Positions 33,188 to 41,662 of a stretch of DNA of 64,000 nt are shown in pieces (position 1 is the stretch's first letter; every line of letters begins with the position of its first letter). The stretch covers positions 434,001 through 498,000 of the forward strand of contig CBDCOW010000003.1 in the NCBI GenBank assembly GCA_965219875.1, read 5' to 3'. The position numbers were made by a program, and so were the translations under genes. Source of the DNA: DAOUKH01 sp965219875 (lineage in GTDB: Bacteria; Chloroflexota; Dehalococcoidia; SHYB01). The notes beneath the pieces are model-generated. The model ran no database searches, had not been told where the DNA came from, and saw only the letters and a program-made list of their open reading frames with translations.

Positions 33188-33702
33188 TGATAGGCAGATT
33201 CTGGGCGACGCTGGCACGTCGGTTCCGTCGAACCCCGCAGCCTCTCCCAAGGTATGCGGTCGTCATGACAAGTGAATGCCGTGATCAGCTTACGGAGAGA
33301 CTTCGTGGAAGCGTCCGGCACGAGCACGAGGGCATCGTCTACTTCGTAGGATTGACGACCGGGTCTACCTCGCTGGCCCTGTCGGCAATGGCCCCCGAGG
33401 CGGCCGCGACCGCCGGAAGCGTCGATGTATCCGCGTTTGAGCTTGGCAAGGTCATCCGATTTGCCGCGATGGCTGAACTGCAGGTCGTGGGCCAACTCCA
33501 TACGCACCCATGCGGCGCCTACCACAGCGATGGCGACCTCACAGGGATGAGGATTCGCCATCCTGGGTACTTCTCTATTGTGGTCCCCAAATATGGCGCT
33601 GAGCTCCCATCATTTAGAGATGCCCATACCCTGATGTGGACCCCGGCAGGCTTCCAAGAGGTCGAGAAGCCGATCACTTTCTTTGATGGACTTGGGGCAT
33701 GA
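33187..33702 (+). CDS. JAB/JAMM deubiquitinase-like peptidase
   Basis: The GTG start overlaps the E2 stop by one base (TAGTG). In 171 residues it has the full JAMM set: Glu48 (HEGIVYF), His105 and His107 (QLHTHP), Ser114 and Asp117 (HSDGD). The spacing between HTHP and Ser is one residue shorter than in Rpn11-type proteins. In Bil and CBASS systems (BilC, Cap3) such enzymes process or remove the modifier. Here it could also trim the Ubl tail, which lacks Gly-Gly. It overlaps the E1 gene by four bases. Confidence 0.87.
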   Translation: MIGRFWATLARRFRRTPQPLPRYAVVMTSECRDQLTERLRGSVRHEHEGIVYFVGLTTGSTSLALSAMAPEAAATAGSVDVSAFELGKVIRFAAMAELQVVGQLHTHPCGAYHSDGDLTGMRIRHPGYFSIVVPKYGAELPSFRDAHTLMWTPAGFQEVEKPITFFDGLGA

Positions 33703-35057
33703 ACCAGCAGGAATACCAACGACGGCTGTTGGAACGCGAGACGCGCTACCCGGAATGGAAACCGCTTTTGGCCGACCGTCGCGTCCACATTCATGTCGAC
33801 CCCGGATACGCCGCCACGTACGCTGGACAGGTGGCCGCTATCACCGCCGCCAGCCTCTTCGGGCGGATGAGTGCCTCGGTCTCAATGGATGTGCCTGCCA
33901 AGCCGATACTCGCGCCCCTGCCATGGGTGGGTGAGGCGCTCGATGCAGTTGCTATGCGTTCGTTGAAGGCTGCGGACCCCTATGGCCTTTATGAGCAGCG
34001 GCCGTCGCGGCCCGGAGACCTGCGGGTGGTGCTAGGCGCTCATGGAGACGGGCTTGTGGTACACGGCTCCGGCTGGGGTGCGTATTGCGGGAGGGAACCG
34101 TCTCCTATCCCGCAGTCGGACGAATTGAATCCCTTTGGGGCCGCCTTCGCCGTAGTTGCAGCAGCATCGCGACTACCAAAGGATAGGGAGGCGGTAGCCA
34201 TTGAGCCGGTCCTGGTAGATACCTACACCTGGAGCACCGATCTGGCCTCTTCTGGTGCGGCAACGGTTTCGCCCCATTTCGATCTTGGGGAGCTGTGGTG
34301 CATTGGAGTGGGCTCAGTCGGCAGTTGTGCCCTCTTCTTCTTGGGCCTGGTCACGAGGGCCTTTCGCGCCGTCCTCGTCGACCGAGACGTCGTTAAGGTC
34401 GAGAACGTCAGGCGCTCCGCGTTGTTTACATCGCAGGATGCACTTAGTGAGGACCCCAAGGTTGACGTTGCGAGCCGTTGGTTGAGCGAGGTCGGAGTCC
34501 AACGGATAGAACCGCATATCGCGTGGTTGGATGAAATGCATGGGCGCTGGCTCGGTCGTGGACTGGGGACGCCTGACATCCTAATCTCAGCTGCCAACGA
34601 GCGGAGTGTCCGAAGCCATATCGAGCTTGGGTTCCCACCCCTCCAAGTGTATGGGACTACTGGAAGGAACTGGCAATCCACGTTGTTTCGTCACATACCG
34701 CTGAATGACGCCTGCTCCCTCTGTGTGCCAAGCGCCGAGACGATGCCGATGCCAGCACTCTGCGCTACTGCTCCGCCTGCTTCGCCTGACAGTGCCGATG
34801 AGGACGACGTGGCATTACCGTTTCTATCCTACGCAGCCGGCCTCATGGCCGCGGCGGAGATTGCAAAGGTCGCCCTCACAGGAAAGGCAGTCGGTCGTAA
34901 TCGTGTCTTCTTCGAGCCGCGTACACCCACCTTAGTTCGGGCCGTGGCGCTCAATCGTAAGGCGGGATGCGTCTGTGAGCTAAAGGATGCGACCATACAC
35001 CAAGCCGCAATTCAGGGTTCGCGATTCGCGTCACTCTCGTCTAACGACCCAAAGTGA
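33699..35057 (+). CDS. E1/ThiF-like Ubl-activating enzyme
   Basis: This 452-residue protein has an N-terminal ~190-residue region of unclear fold, then a ThiF/E1 adenylation domain. GVGSVG at 203-208 binds ATP, and VLVDRDVVKVENVRRS carries Asp228 and Asp230. A CxxC pair (Cys339, Cys342) and a late CxC (Cys424, Cys426) probably form a zinc knot. Cys355 (PALCATAP) lies in the usual crossover loop and is the best catalytic-Cys candidate. This matches BilD-like E1 proteins. It would adenylate the Ubl and hand it to the E2. It is ATGA-coupled to the JAB gene. Confidence 0.88.
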   Translation: MNQQEYQRRLLERETRYPEWKPLLADRRVHIHVDPGYAATYAGQVAAITAASLFGRMSASVSMDVPAKPILAPLPWVGEALDAVAMRSLKAADPYGLYEQRPSRPGDLRVVLGAHGDGLVVHGSGWGAYCGREPSPIPQSDELNPFGAAFAVVAAASRLPKDREAVAIEPVLVDTYTWSTDLASSGAATVSPHFDLGELWCIGVGSVGSCALFFLGLVTRAFRAVLVDRDVVKVENVRRSALFTSQDALSEDPKVDVASRWLSEVGVQRIEPHIAWLDEMHGRWLGRGLGTPDILISAANERSVRSHIELGFPPLQVYGTTGRNWQSTLFRHIPLNDACSLCVPSAETMPMPALCATAPPASPDSADEDDVALPFLSYAAGLMAAAEIAKVALTGKAVGRNRVFFEPRTPTLVRAVALNRKAGCVCELKDATIHQAAIQGSRFASLSSNDPK

Positions 35058-35068
35058 GGTAGAGGCAG

Positions 35069-36169
35069 ATGCCATCGCTACAGCACGAACAGTGGAAACA
35101 AGACCTCTTCGACCACCTGGACCGCAAGCTGAGCGGATGCATCTCTTGCGAGTTCGGAGAGAGCAGGGATAATCACGCCCCCACTCATCAGGGGAGGCAC
35201 CGTGTGCCTTCCCAACAGATCCTCTGGACATGCGAAAGTATGCACCCTCACAGCTACGATCTGCTGCGCGGCGCCGGGTTCGTAGTGATGGAGCAGCAAC
35301 AGTCCGCCCCAGTCAGCGGCAGATGCCGCCCCGACCTCACTATCCTAGGCACTCATCGTGAGCCGATGGCATTCATAGAAATCGTTCGCTCCAATCGTCC
35401 TACTAACTCCCTTAGAGTGGCAGAAGAGTTGAGAATCCCGCTTTTCACGATTCTCGCCCCTCACAGACGGTCAATCATTCCCGGGCTAAGGCCGTCTCAG
35501 CCCTGGTGGGATTTTGACCCTACCCTGCCAGCGGACGCCAAACGGCAGATGCATTTCATGGAGCAGGTGGCAGACGAGTTGACGCACCGGAGTGGCGATG
35601 GCGACTCAACGTGGACCAACCTGGATATGATGCTGGATGACGCCGGGAATCTGGTTTTTGCGAGCTTCCACGGCTCGCCACCCGACTTGGCCGGCCCCAC
35701 TTTTCCGAGGACGGGAGACCTGATTGTCGCGGAGCTGTGCTCATGGGGATGTGACAAAGCTATGGAGGTCCTTGAGCACGAGAGGCTCATGGACGAACAC
35801 GATGCGGTCGTCTCAATGCGCCAGACACTAGAGCAGGACCTAGGTCGGATTCTGTTGGGTGCGATTAGAAGTGCGAACGACGGAACGCAGCGATTCGTCG
35901 TCCCGGTCGGGTCAGAGGAAGTTCACGTTGAGATGACTCTGAAGGCTCTCAACCCACACGTGAGTCCTAACGACCCCATAGTCCTAAACCTGATGACCCA
36001 AGTGGTCAAGGCAGCAGACAAGGTTCGGAACCGTGGCAGGCGGAGTGCCCCTGCTTCAGGCTCGAACGGGAACGCGGCCGAGCCGCTGCCGGTGGCGGGG
36101 TTAGGCCAAGACGTCTGGCAACGAGACTTGATGACAGATGAAGGAGGTGCCGGAGATGGAGGCGAATAG
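35069..36169 (+). CDS. PD-(D/E)XK-like protein in Ubl operon
   Basis: This 366-residue protein begins 11 bases after the E1 stop. Residues ~85-125 read CRPDLTILG, then AFIEIVRSNRP and LRIPLFTIL. That is a Pro-Asp, then a Glu on the next strand, as in CoiA-like and PD-(D/E)XK nucleases, but the usual Lys after the Glu is replaced (EIV). The N-terminus carries CISC and later TC, possible metal ligands. The C-terminal third is helical and ends in a Gly/Ala-rich tail. It is either a degenerate nuclease fold used for binding, or an active one with a displaced Lys. No such gene belongs to the core Bil operons I know. Confidence 0.6.
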   Translation: MPSLQHEQWKQDLFDHLDRKLSGCISCEFGESRDNHAPTHQGRHRVPSQQILWTCESMHPHSYDLLRGAGFVVMEQQQSAPVSGRCRPDLTILGTHREPMAFIEIVRSNRPTNSLRVAEELRIPLFTILAPHRRSIIPGLRPSQPWWDFDPTLPADAKRQMHFMEQVADELTHRSGDGDSTWTNLDMMLDDAGNLVFASFHGSPPDLAGPTFPRTGDLIVAELCSWGCDKAMEVLEHERLMDEHDAVVSMRQTLEQDLGRILLGAIRSANDGTQRFVVPVGSEEVHVEMTLKALNPHVSPNDPIVLNLMTQVVKAADKVRNRGRRSAPASGSNGNAAEPLPVAGLGQDVWQRDLMTDEGGAGDGGE

Positions 36170-36803
36170 TCAAACAAGGATTAGACGAGTGCTGCTGTTC
36201 TTTGGGCTGCCTGTTGTCGGTACAGTGGCAGGGAACGCTGTCTACGAATACTTGATCACACCGACCATACCTTTCTTGCCAAAGGCGCCATTCATTCTCT
36301 ACAGCATCTTCATGACTACGTTCACTATACTGTTCTTGCTAGGCCTTGTCGCAGCAATTTGGAGGTCGTTCGCGGCAGGCTGGAAGCATCTCACGAGAGG
36401 GGAACTACGGAATGACCTCATGGAGAACATCCGGAGGTGGCCTACAAGCAAGTGGGACCTGCTCTCAGTCATAGCCACGACGTATTTCGTAGCTACGATG
36501 TTGCCATTGGTGGCGGCAATGCTGGTACTTCCCCAAGGGCGGCTTGCAGATGTTGTGTCGCCAGAGGAATTTGCCAACATATTCCTGATTGTGTTGACTC
36601 CAATGATGGTCATTTTCATCATTATGATGGTTCGATGGGCGATTGATGCCTATAGGGACATGAAGCAGCGATGGGTGTCTGGAACTCGCATAGAGAGGTT
36701 CACCTATGCGGGTGTGGCGGCCTTTCTCCTGGTAACGTGGGGGTTCATGATGGGAGGCGAGCTTGCTGGCTGGGACGATTTGCTTTGGATGAACAGCACG
36801 TAG
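36156..36803 (+). CDS. Multi-pass membrane protein in Ubl operon
   Basis: The start at ATG 36156 has a perfect AAGGAGGT eight bases upstream; a frame from 36138 is less likely. The 215 residues show four to five hydrophobic segments: LLFFGLPVVGTVAGNAV, FILYSIFMTTFTILFLLGLV, VATMLPLVAAMLVL, IFLIVLTPMMVIFIIMMV and AAFLLVTWGFMMGG. They are separated by basic loops. No family is recognised. A membrane protein closing a defence-like operon could be an effector or a sensor; that is inference. It overlaps the previous gene by 14 bases. Confidence 0.7.
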   Translation: MEANSQTRIRRVLLFFGLPVVGTVAGNAVYEYLITPTIPFLPKAPFILYSIFMTTFTILFLLGLVAAIWRSFAAGWKHLTRGELRNDLMENIRRWPTSKWDLLSVIATTYFVATMLPLVAAMLVLPQGRLADVVSPEEFANIFLIVLTPMMVIFIIMMVRWAIDAYRDMKQRWVSGTRIERFTYAGVAAFLLVTWGFMMGGELAGWDDLLWMNST

Positions 36804-36876
36804 GCTTCTGATGGACTTCCGTGCAAGAGAGGAGTCGTTGACAAGACCATGAGTTTCTGAAGAGAGGAGAAACAGC

Positions 36877-37170
36877 ATGTTGACTCGTCGTATCAAGCGT
36901 AATGATGAGGAATTCATAGTCGAACTTTCAGAGGACGAGAAGAAGGCAACCGTCACCGATGAGAGGGGCACCACAGTTACAATTGACTATGACTCTGGAA
37001 ACCTCAATGTCAGACTTCCGAACGGTTGGGGCAGTTGGGCACCATCCATGGAATCAGCCGTGGAGAGAGCCGTTCGGCTTTGCCTTGAGTCAAGAAAACA
37101 ACTGACGGCGGATTCTGCCTACGAGGAGATGGTGGACTACGTAAAGGGTGAAGACATGAAACCGTGCTGA
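36877..37170 (+). CDS. Hypothetical protein, 97 aa
   Basis: This small protein begins with a strand-rich half (RIKRNDEEFIVELSEDEKKATVTD) and continues with a Trp-containing turn (PNGWGSWAPS) and a C-terminal helix. GAGAGGAGAAA lies upstream of ATG 36877. It is AT-richer than the window average, like the preceding genes, and may belong to the same transferred block. Function unknown. Confidence 0.6.
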   Translation: MLTRRIKRNDEEFIVELSEDEKKATVTDERGTTVTIDYDSGNLNVRLPNGWGSWAPSMESAVERAVRLCLESRKQLTADSAYEEMVDYVKGEDMKPC

Positions 37171-37395
37171 GAGTGCAGAGCATTCAAGCACATAAGAGCG
37201 CGCCTGTACCTACACGAGTGGTCTCCCTTACAAATCGACAACTCCTCCTTACCATTGCGGGGTAGACATGCTGGGGCTGGCAAATGGGTCCCAGTCACAC
37301 CTCGAAAACAGTTCGGGTTACCGTCAAGAAAGGCTTCCGGGTTTGGCATATTCGGGCGTTCTCGTGTTCTCAATCAAAAAGAGAGCAAAACCCTA

Positions 37396-37779
37396 ATGAC
37401 ACGATTCTCACTTTGGGCACTCCTGCCAATCCTCACTATTTTGGTGGCCTGCTCAGGCCAGGCGCCGATACCGGCGGCGACCCCAACGCCTGTCGCGGGA
37501 ACGACGGAACCAAGCTCCATAGCCCCATCGCCGACGAACATCATTCTGACGCCGCAACCTCAAGGCACGCCAGAATCCACAACGGTTCTGCCTACTATAC
37601 ACTTAGACCCACCAGCAGGGGCTGGCACTTTCTTGGAAGAGTCACGGCGCCGGGGATCACAGGCCGCCCAGCCACATCTCGAAGATGGTTCTGTCTACCG
37701 TGAAAAAAGGCCCACCAAACTGGACTCGAACCCTATGGGGCACATCATCTCTTGCCGCCTTAGCCGAGGTAGCGCCTAA
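37396..37779 (+). CDS. Short lipoprotein, possibly truncated
   Basis: The start at ATG 37396 gives a lipoprotein signal (LLPILTILVACSGQ, lipobox LVAC). A Pro/Thr-rich linker follows (ATPTPVAGTTEPSS), then a short tail with no recognised domain. Proteins with this start usually carry a substrate-binding or enzymatic domain; none is present in the 127 residues. The last ~40 codons look random, so the gene may be a remnant left near the island end. Confidence 0.45.
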   Translation: MTRFSLWALLPILTILVACSGQAPIPAATPTPVAGTTEPSSIAPSPTNIILTPQPQGTPESTTVLPTIHLDPPAGAGTFLEESRRRGSQAAQPHLEDGSVYREKRPTKLDSNPMGHIISCRLSRGSA

Positions 37780-38001
37780 CTCGAAGGCGACGGCATGCGC
37801 GGCGGAGGCGGGAGTAGCCGAGGTAGCCTCACCGGGCCGAAGGTGCTTCGCCTTCTCCAACTCCTCCGACTACCGCTGAGAAGGAAGCCTAGGACCGTCG
37901 CAGAACCGATACATCCAGAACTCGCCACCAGGGGGCGACTTCCTCCACGTCCCTGCCCGGATGGGGCCCGCCTTCAGGGTGGATTCTCAGATAGGCGGAC
38001 C

Positions 38002-38552
38002 TCAGCCGATCACGTACTCGGCCCACTGATCCATCAGCGCCCGCCGTTGTTCGAGAAGGTCAGACCGCGCGTAGGCCCGTTCAACGGCATTGCCGACGTG
38101 GTGGGCCAGGGAAAGCTCCATCGCGGCGTAGCTGGCGTTGGTGCACTCGGCGGCCCAGTCGCGAAAGCTAGACCGGAAACCGTGCACGGTAGCCCGCTCC
38201 GCGAGGCCCACAGTTCGCAGTATCTTCGTGAGCGTCATGTCGGAAAGCTGGCGGCCCCCTACCGGCGAGGGGAACACCAGCCCGGATTCGTCCCGTAGGG
38301 GCGCCGCTTCCTCTAGGGCCCCGATAGCCGCCTCACTCAGCGGTACGCGGTGCTCTACACCGCCCTTCATTCGTTCCGCCGGTATCGTCCACAGACCGGC
38401 GTCAAGGTCGATCTCGCCCCACGTCGCGCCCCTGGCCTCGCCGGACCTCGCGGCGGTAAGCACCAGAAACTCAAAGCACGCCTTTGTGGCCACTCCCGCC
38501 GTGGACGCCGCGATGATCTCTAGCGCCGCCGGCACCTCCTTGTAGGGTAGGC
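38002..38552 (-). pseudogene. Catalytic half of P4-type tyrosine integrase, cut at tRNA
   Basis: About 183 residues remain, beginning ASLPYKEVPAALEII exactly where the tRNA-Ser 3' end stops. All catalytic elements are present: Arg in LTAARSGEARG, HxxR in VHGFRSSFRDW, His in SLAHHVG, and the Tyr in ERAYARSDLL. The N-terminal DUF4102 and core-binding domains are missing. The reading frame runs on, open, through the tRNA, but that part is not protein-like. Either the gene was truncated, or integration split it at an att site inside the gene, as in SSV-type integrases. Confidence 0.8.
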
Positions 38553-38642
<90 letters not shown>

Positions 38643-38713
38643 GCGCGGGCGGCCGCCGCTTGGTATCGCGGCGCCTGACGCCCCAGCGAGCGCCAACAGA
38701 AGAGCCGCCGATT

Positions 38714-38743
38714 ACTATAGCCGACGCTCCCCGCCAATGGCAA
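38714..38743 (-). promoter_or_regulatory. Promoter of tRNA-Ser
   Basis: On the minus strand TTGCCA (38743-38738), 18 bases, then TATAGT (38719-38714), placing a start ~65 bases ahead of the tRNA. Confidence 0.6.
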
Positions 38744-38844
38744 CGAACGTTTGACACAACCCGCGCCGCGGCGCGGCGCCTCTATCCCGCAGGGGCGAGT
38801 CGCACCCGCCATTCCCTCCGGTCCCTTCCCTGCCCCTATCCGTC

Positions 38845-39052
38845 ATTCCCACGAAAGTGGGACTCCACTCCCCTCCCGTAGGGGCGATTCGAGAATCGCC
38901 CTTCCCGACTCTGGGGGAGATTGAGAGAGGGCGCGCGCCCGACGGGCGCGTCCGAGGGGGGGGCCGGGAGGTCTTGCCTCTTCTCCCGGCGGGAGAAGAC
39001 TGAGATGAGGGGCCCCCTCACAACCACCATCGGTTATCAAAGCCCGCCACCT
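38845..39052 (+). repeat. Dispersed palindromic repeat, copy 1
   Basis: It carries a CCCGTAGGGGCGATTCGAGAATCGCCC palindrome (given as its two halves CCCGTAGGGGCGATTC and GAGAATCGCCC), then a GGGGGAGATTGAGAGAGGG segment, a GGCGCGCGCCCGACGGGCGCG hairpin (arms around 38930-38950), and AGAAGACTGAGATGAGGGGCCCCC. It recurs inverted at 40546-40716, with parts near 48165, 49553 and 60515. Confidence 0.75.
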
Positions 39053-39118
39053 CACGCGTCCCCGCCCGACCAAGACCTCCCTCCCTCTAGGAGGGACTGA
39101 GCGATTGCCCTCGCGCGT

Positions 39119-39147
39119 TTGACACAGGTTTGGACGCGGTGTAGCGT
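39119..39147 (+). promoter_or_regulatory. Candidate promoter of MFS gene
   Basis: Perfect TTGACA (39119-39124), 17 bases, then a weak TAGCGT (39142-39147), just ahead of the GTG start at 39160. Confidence 0.4.
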
Positions 39148-39159
39148 CCCGTCCACTCC

Positions 39160-40470
39160 GTGAAACCTCCCTTCGTTCATCACGTCCTCCACCGCGACGG
39201 GCGCTCCGTCTTCTACGGTTGGTGGATCGTCTTCTCCGCCGGCGGTCTCACCATGCTCGGTGGCGCGTTCTACTTCTTCGGCTTCGGCGCCTTCCTGCTT
39301 CCCGTCGAAGAAAGCCTCATGACCGACCGCGGCCCCCTCTCTCTCGCCGTGAGCATCTCGACCCTCGAAGGCGCAGCCCTCGGCCCCATCCAGGGCTACT
39401 TCGTCGACCGGTACGGCCCAAGGCCCGTCATGATGCTCGGCGTCACCCTCATGGGCGTCGGCTTCATGCTCCTGAGCACCGCCGATTCCCTCCTCGAGTT
39501 CTATCTCTTCTTCATCCCCTTCATCGGCATCGGAGCGGGTCTCGGCATTATGTCCCCCGCCTTCGTTGCCGTGAGCAATTGGTTCATCAAGAAGCGCGGC
39601 GTCGCCTTCGGCATCGCGATGACCGGCATCGGCATCGGCGGGCTCCTCGTGCCGCTGACCCGCTACCTCATCGCCGCATACGGCTGGCAGGACGCCGCCT
39701 TCATCATCGGCGTCATCATCCTGATCGTCGGCCTGCCCTTCACTCTGCTCATGCGTCAGCGGCCCGAGCACTACGGCCTGCTCCCCGATGGCATCACCGA
39801 GGAGGAGGCCCGCCGCGACGCCGAGGCCCCCGCGGGCGCGGTGAGCATGCACACCGAAATCGACTTCACCGTAAAGGAGGCCCTCACCTCGGCGGCTTTC
39901 TGGCAGCTTGGCGTCGGCTTCGGGCTCCGAAACATGCTCTCGTCCGCCGTCCTAATCCACCTCATCGCCGCCGTCGTCGACCGCGGCCACTCCCAGGAAT
40001 TCGGTGCCACAGTCCTCGCCATCATGGCCGCCATCAGCATCCCCAGCCGGATCATCTCCGGCCTGGTGCAGGACCGCATAGAGAAGCGCAAGGTGGGCGC
40101 CGCCGTGGGCGTCGTCACCTCGCTGTCGCTCGCCTTCTACCTGATGAGCGACAGCCTGTGGGCCTTGGGCCTCTTCGCGGCGCTCTTCGCGGTGGCCTGG
40201 GGCGGGGCGAGCCCCACCCAACAGGCGATCCGCGGAGAATACTTCGGACGCCTCCACTACGCCAAGATCAACGGCTTCGCCAACCTCTTCATGACCGCGG
40301 GCTCCGTAGCCGGCCCCGCCATCGCCGGCTACGTCCACGACGCCGTCGACACCTACGACCCCACCTTCCTCGGCTTCGCCGCCCTCTCGCTCGTCTCCGG
40401 CCTCGTCATCTGGCACGCGAGACGGCCCACGCTCAAGCGGCAGCACCCCCCGGTCCCCGCACAACCATAG
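39160..40470 (+). CDS. Major facilitator superfamily transporter
   Basis: This 436-residue protein has twelve likely membrane helices. GYFVDRYGPRPVMMLG sits in the loop between helices 2 and 3, matching the MFS signature Gx3DRxGRR. A cytoplasmic loop divides the halves (EARRDAEAPAGAVS at about 225-240). The closest type by pattern is the oxalate/monocarboxylate-like antiporter group, judged from FYGWWIVFSAGG at the start. The substrate cannot be read from sequence. The start is GTG 39160. Confidence 0.88.
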   Translation: MKPPFVHHVLHRDGRSVFYGWWIVFSAGGLTMLGGAFYFFGFGAFLLPVEESLMTDRGPLSLAVSISTLEGAALGPIQGYFVDRYGPRPVMMLGVTLMGVGFMLLSTADSLLEFYLFFIPFIGIGAGLGIMSPAFVAVSNWFIKKRGVAFGIAMTGIGIGGLLVPLTRYLIAAYGWQDAAFIIGVIILIVGLPFTLLMRQRPEHYGLLPDGITEEEARRDAEAPAGAVSMHTEIDFTVKEALTSAAFWQLGVGFGLRNMLSSAVLIHLIAAVVDRGHSQEFGATVLAIMAAISIPSRIISGLVQDRIEKRKVGAAVGVVTSLSLAFYLMSDSLWALGLFAALFAVAWGGASPTQQAIRGEYFGRLHYAKINGFANLFMTAGSVAGPAIAGYVHDAVDTYDPTFLGFAALSLVSGLVIWHARRPTLKRQHPPVPAQP

Positions 40471-40783
40471 CCCGCCCCCATGCGGCATTCTCCAGCCGCG
40501 TCCGTGGGACGCGGGGCCAGCGGCTGGCGGCCTCTGGTGATGATTAGGGGGCCCCTCATCTCAGTCTTCTCCCGCTGGGAGAAGAGGTAAGACCTCCCGG
40601 CCCCACCGGCGCGCCTGGCGGCGCGCGCCCTCTCTCAGTCTCCCCCAGAGGGGGAGAGTTTAAGGTGCTGCTTCGGAGAGGGGACGGGCGAGTCGCGACT
40701 CGCCCCTACGGGAGGGAGCGGGCACCCACAACCCACAAGGGCACCCCTACAGGACAATCCTGCCGCAAGCCCGCATTTGGGCG
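40471..40783. other. Intergenic region holding inverted repeat copy
   Basis: 313 bases between convergent genes, occupied largely by the inverted dispersed repeat at 40546-40716. No gene is seen. Confidence 0.65.
40546..40716 (-). repeat. Dispersed palindromic repeat, copy 2 (inverted)
   Basis: The reverse complement of this stretch follows copy 1 closely, including the GCGACTCGCCC palindrome, the GGGGGAGACTGAGAGAGGG segment, the GC-rich hairpin, GGGAGGTCTTACCTCTTCTCCC and the ending GATGAGGGGCCCCC. The two copies flank the MFS gene as an inverted pair. Confidence 0.75.
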
Positions 40784-41662
40784 CTAGGCCGGAACTTTGG
40801 CCGCGAGCGCGCTGGTCGAGACGATGTGCTTGTTGAGCCCGAGCCGGTGCGGCTCGATGTTCATCGCCAAGCCGAGGATCTGCGGCAGATGGATCACGGG
40901 CAGGTTGATCTGCGTCTTGCGGGCCTTGGCGGCCTCGGGCTGCTGCCCATCCAGGTTGAGGTGGCACAGCGGGCACGGCGTGACCATCGCGTCGGCGCCC
41001 TCGCCCTTGGCCTCCAACAGATGCGCCCCCGCCATCCTCAGCGAGTTGTCCCGGTTCATCGTCAGGATAGGGAAGCCGCAGCACTTCGTCTTGCCGCTGA
41101 AGTCGACGGGCGTCCCGCCAATCACGGTGATCAACTGTTCGAGGTACGAGCCGCGCTCCGGAAATTCGTCGTAGCCCAGCTTCTCCGTGGGCCGCACCAC
41201 ATAGCACCCGTAGAACGGGGCCAACGCGAGGCCGGTAAGCGGCTTGGTCACGTGCTCCTTCAGCCGGTCCAGGCCGTAGTCCTCGACGAGGATCCACATG
41301 AAGTGCTTCACTTCCGTGGTGCCGTTGTAGCTCAGGCCCTCCGGTTCGAGGTATTTGTTGATGAAGGCGCGGTAGTCGGGATCGGCCTTCAGCCGGTGGT
41401 TGGCCTGGCTCATGACGCCCTGGCAGGTGCTGCAAATGGTCATGAGCGGGAGGCCCCGCTGCTCCGCCATGGCGAAGGTGCGGGCGTTAAGGGTGTCGCC
41501 CAGCTCAGGGTCGCGCTCCTGGAGCACGCCCGCGCCGGTGCACGCCGCCTCTTTCAGGTGTTCGAGGGTGAAGCCCAAGCGCTCGCCCACGAGCTTCATG
41601 GCTTGGAACAGCTCGGGCGCGCCGCCCTGAGCGACGCATCCCGGGTAGTAGGCGTAGCGCAT
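40784..41662 (-). CDS. sdhE: SdhE-like CCG-domain subunit (HdrB-type) of succinate dehydrogenase
   Basis: This 292-residue protein has two cysteine-rich CCG-type motifs: CSTCQGVM and a later KTKCCGFPILTMN, then TPCPLCHLNL, with YPGC near the start. Such domains, as in HdrB and in the SdhE subunit of class-E succinate:quinone reductases, bind unusual iron-sulfur clusters and replace the cytochrome b anchor. It directly follows sdhB by one base, so the complex is SdhABE without SdhC/D. The name SdhE here is not the flavinylation factor of the same name. Confidence 0.85.
   Translation of the reverse strand: MRYAYYPGCVAQGGAPELFQAMKLVGERLGFTLEHLKEAACTGAGVLQERDPELGDTLNARTFAMAEQRGLPLMTICSTCQGVMSQANHRLKADPDYRAFINKYLEPEGLSYNGTTEVKHFMWILVEDYGLDRLKEHVTKPLTGLALAPFYGCYVVRPTEKLGYDEFPERGSYLEQLITVIGGTPVDFSGKTKCCGFPILTMNRDNSLRMAGAHLLEAKGEGADAMVTPCPLCHLNLDGQQPEAAKARKTQINLPVIHLPQILGLAMNIEPHRLGLNKHIVSTSALAAKVPA

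Larger units (their letters stand above)
38643..39159. other. Intergenic region with tRNA promoter and dispersed repeat
   Basis: 517 bases between the tRNA and the MFS gene contain the tRNA promoter, a palindrome-rich dispersed repeat (38845-39052) and a promoter-like site at 39119. No gene is supported. Confidence 0.65.

Noticed and set aside
37700..37735. CTGGACTCGAACC, resembling a reverse-complement T-loop of a second tRNA or an att copy.
   Set aside because: The flanking bases cannot form the T-stem (only two pairs), and there is no acceptor or anticodon arm.
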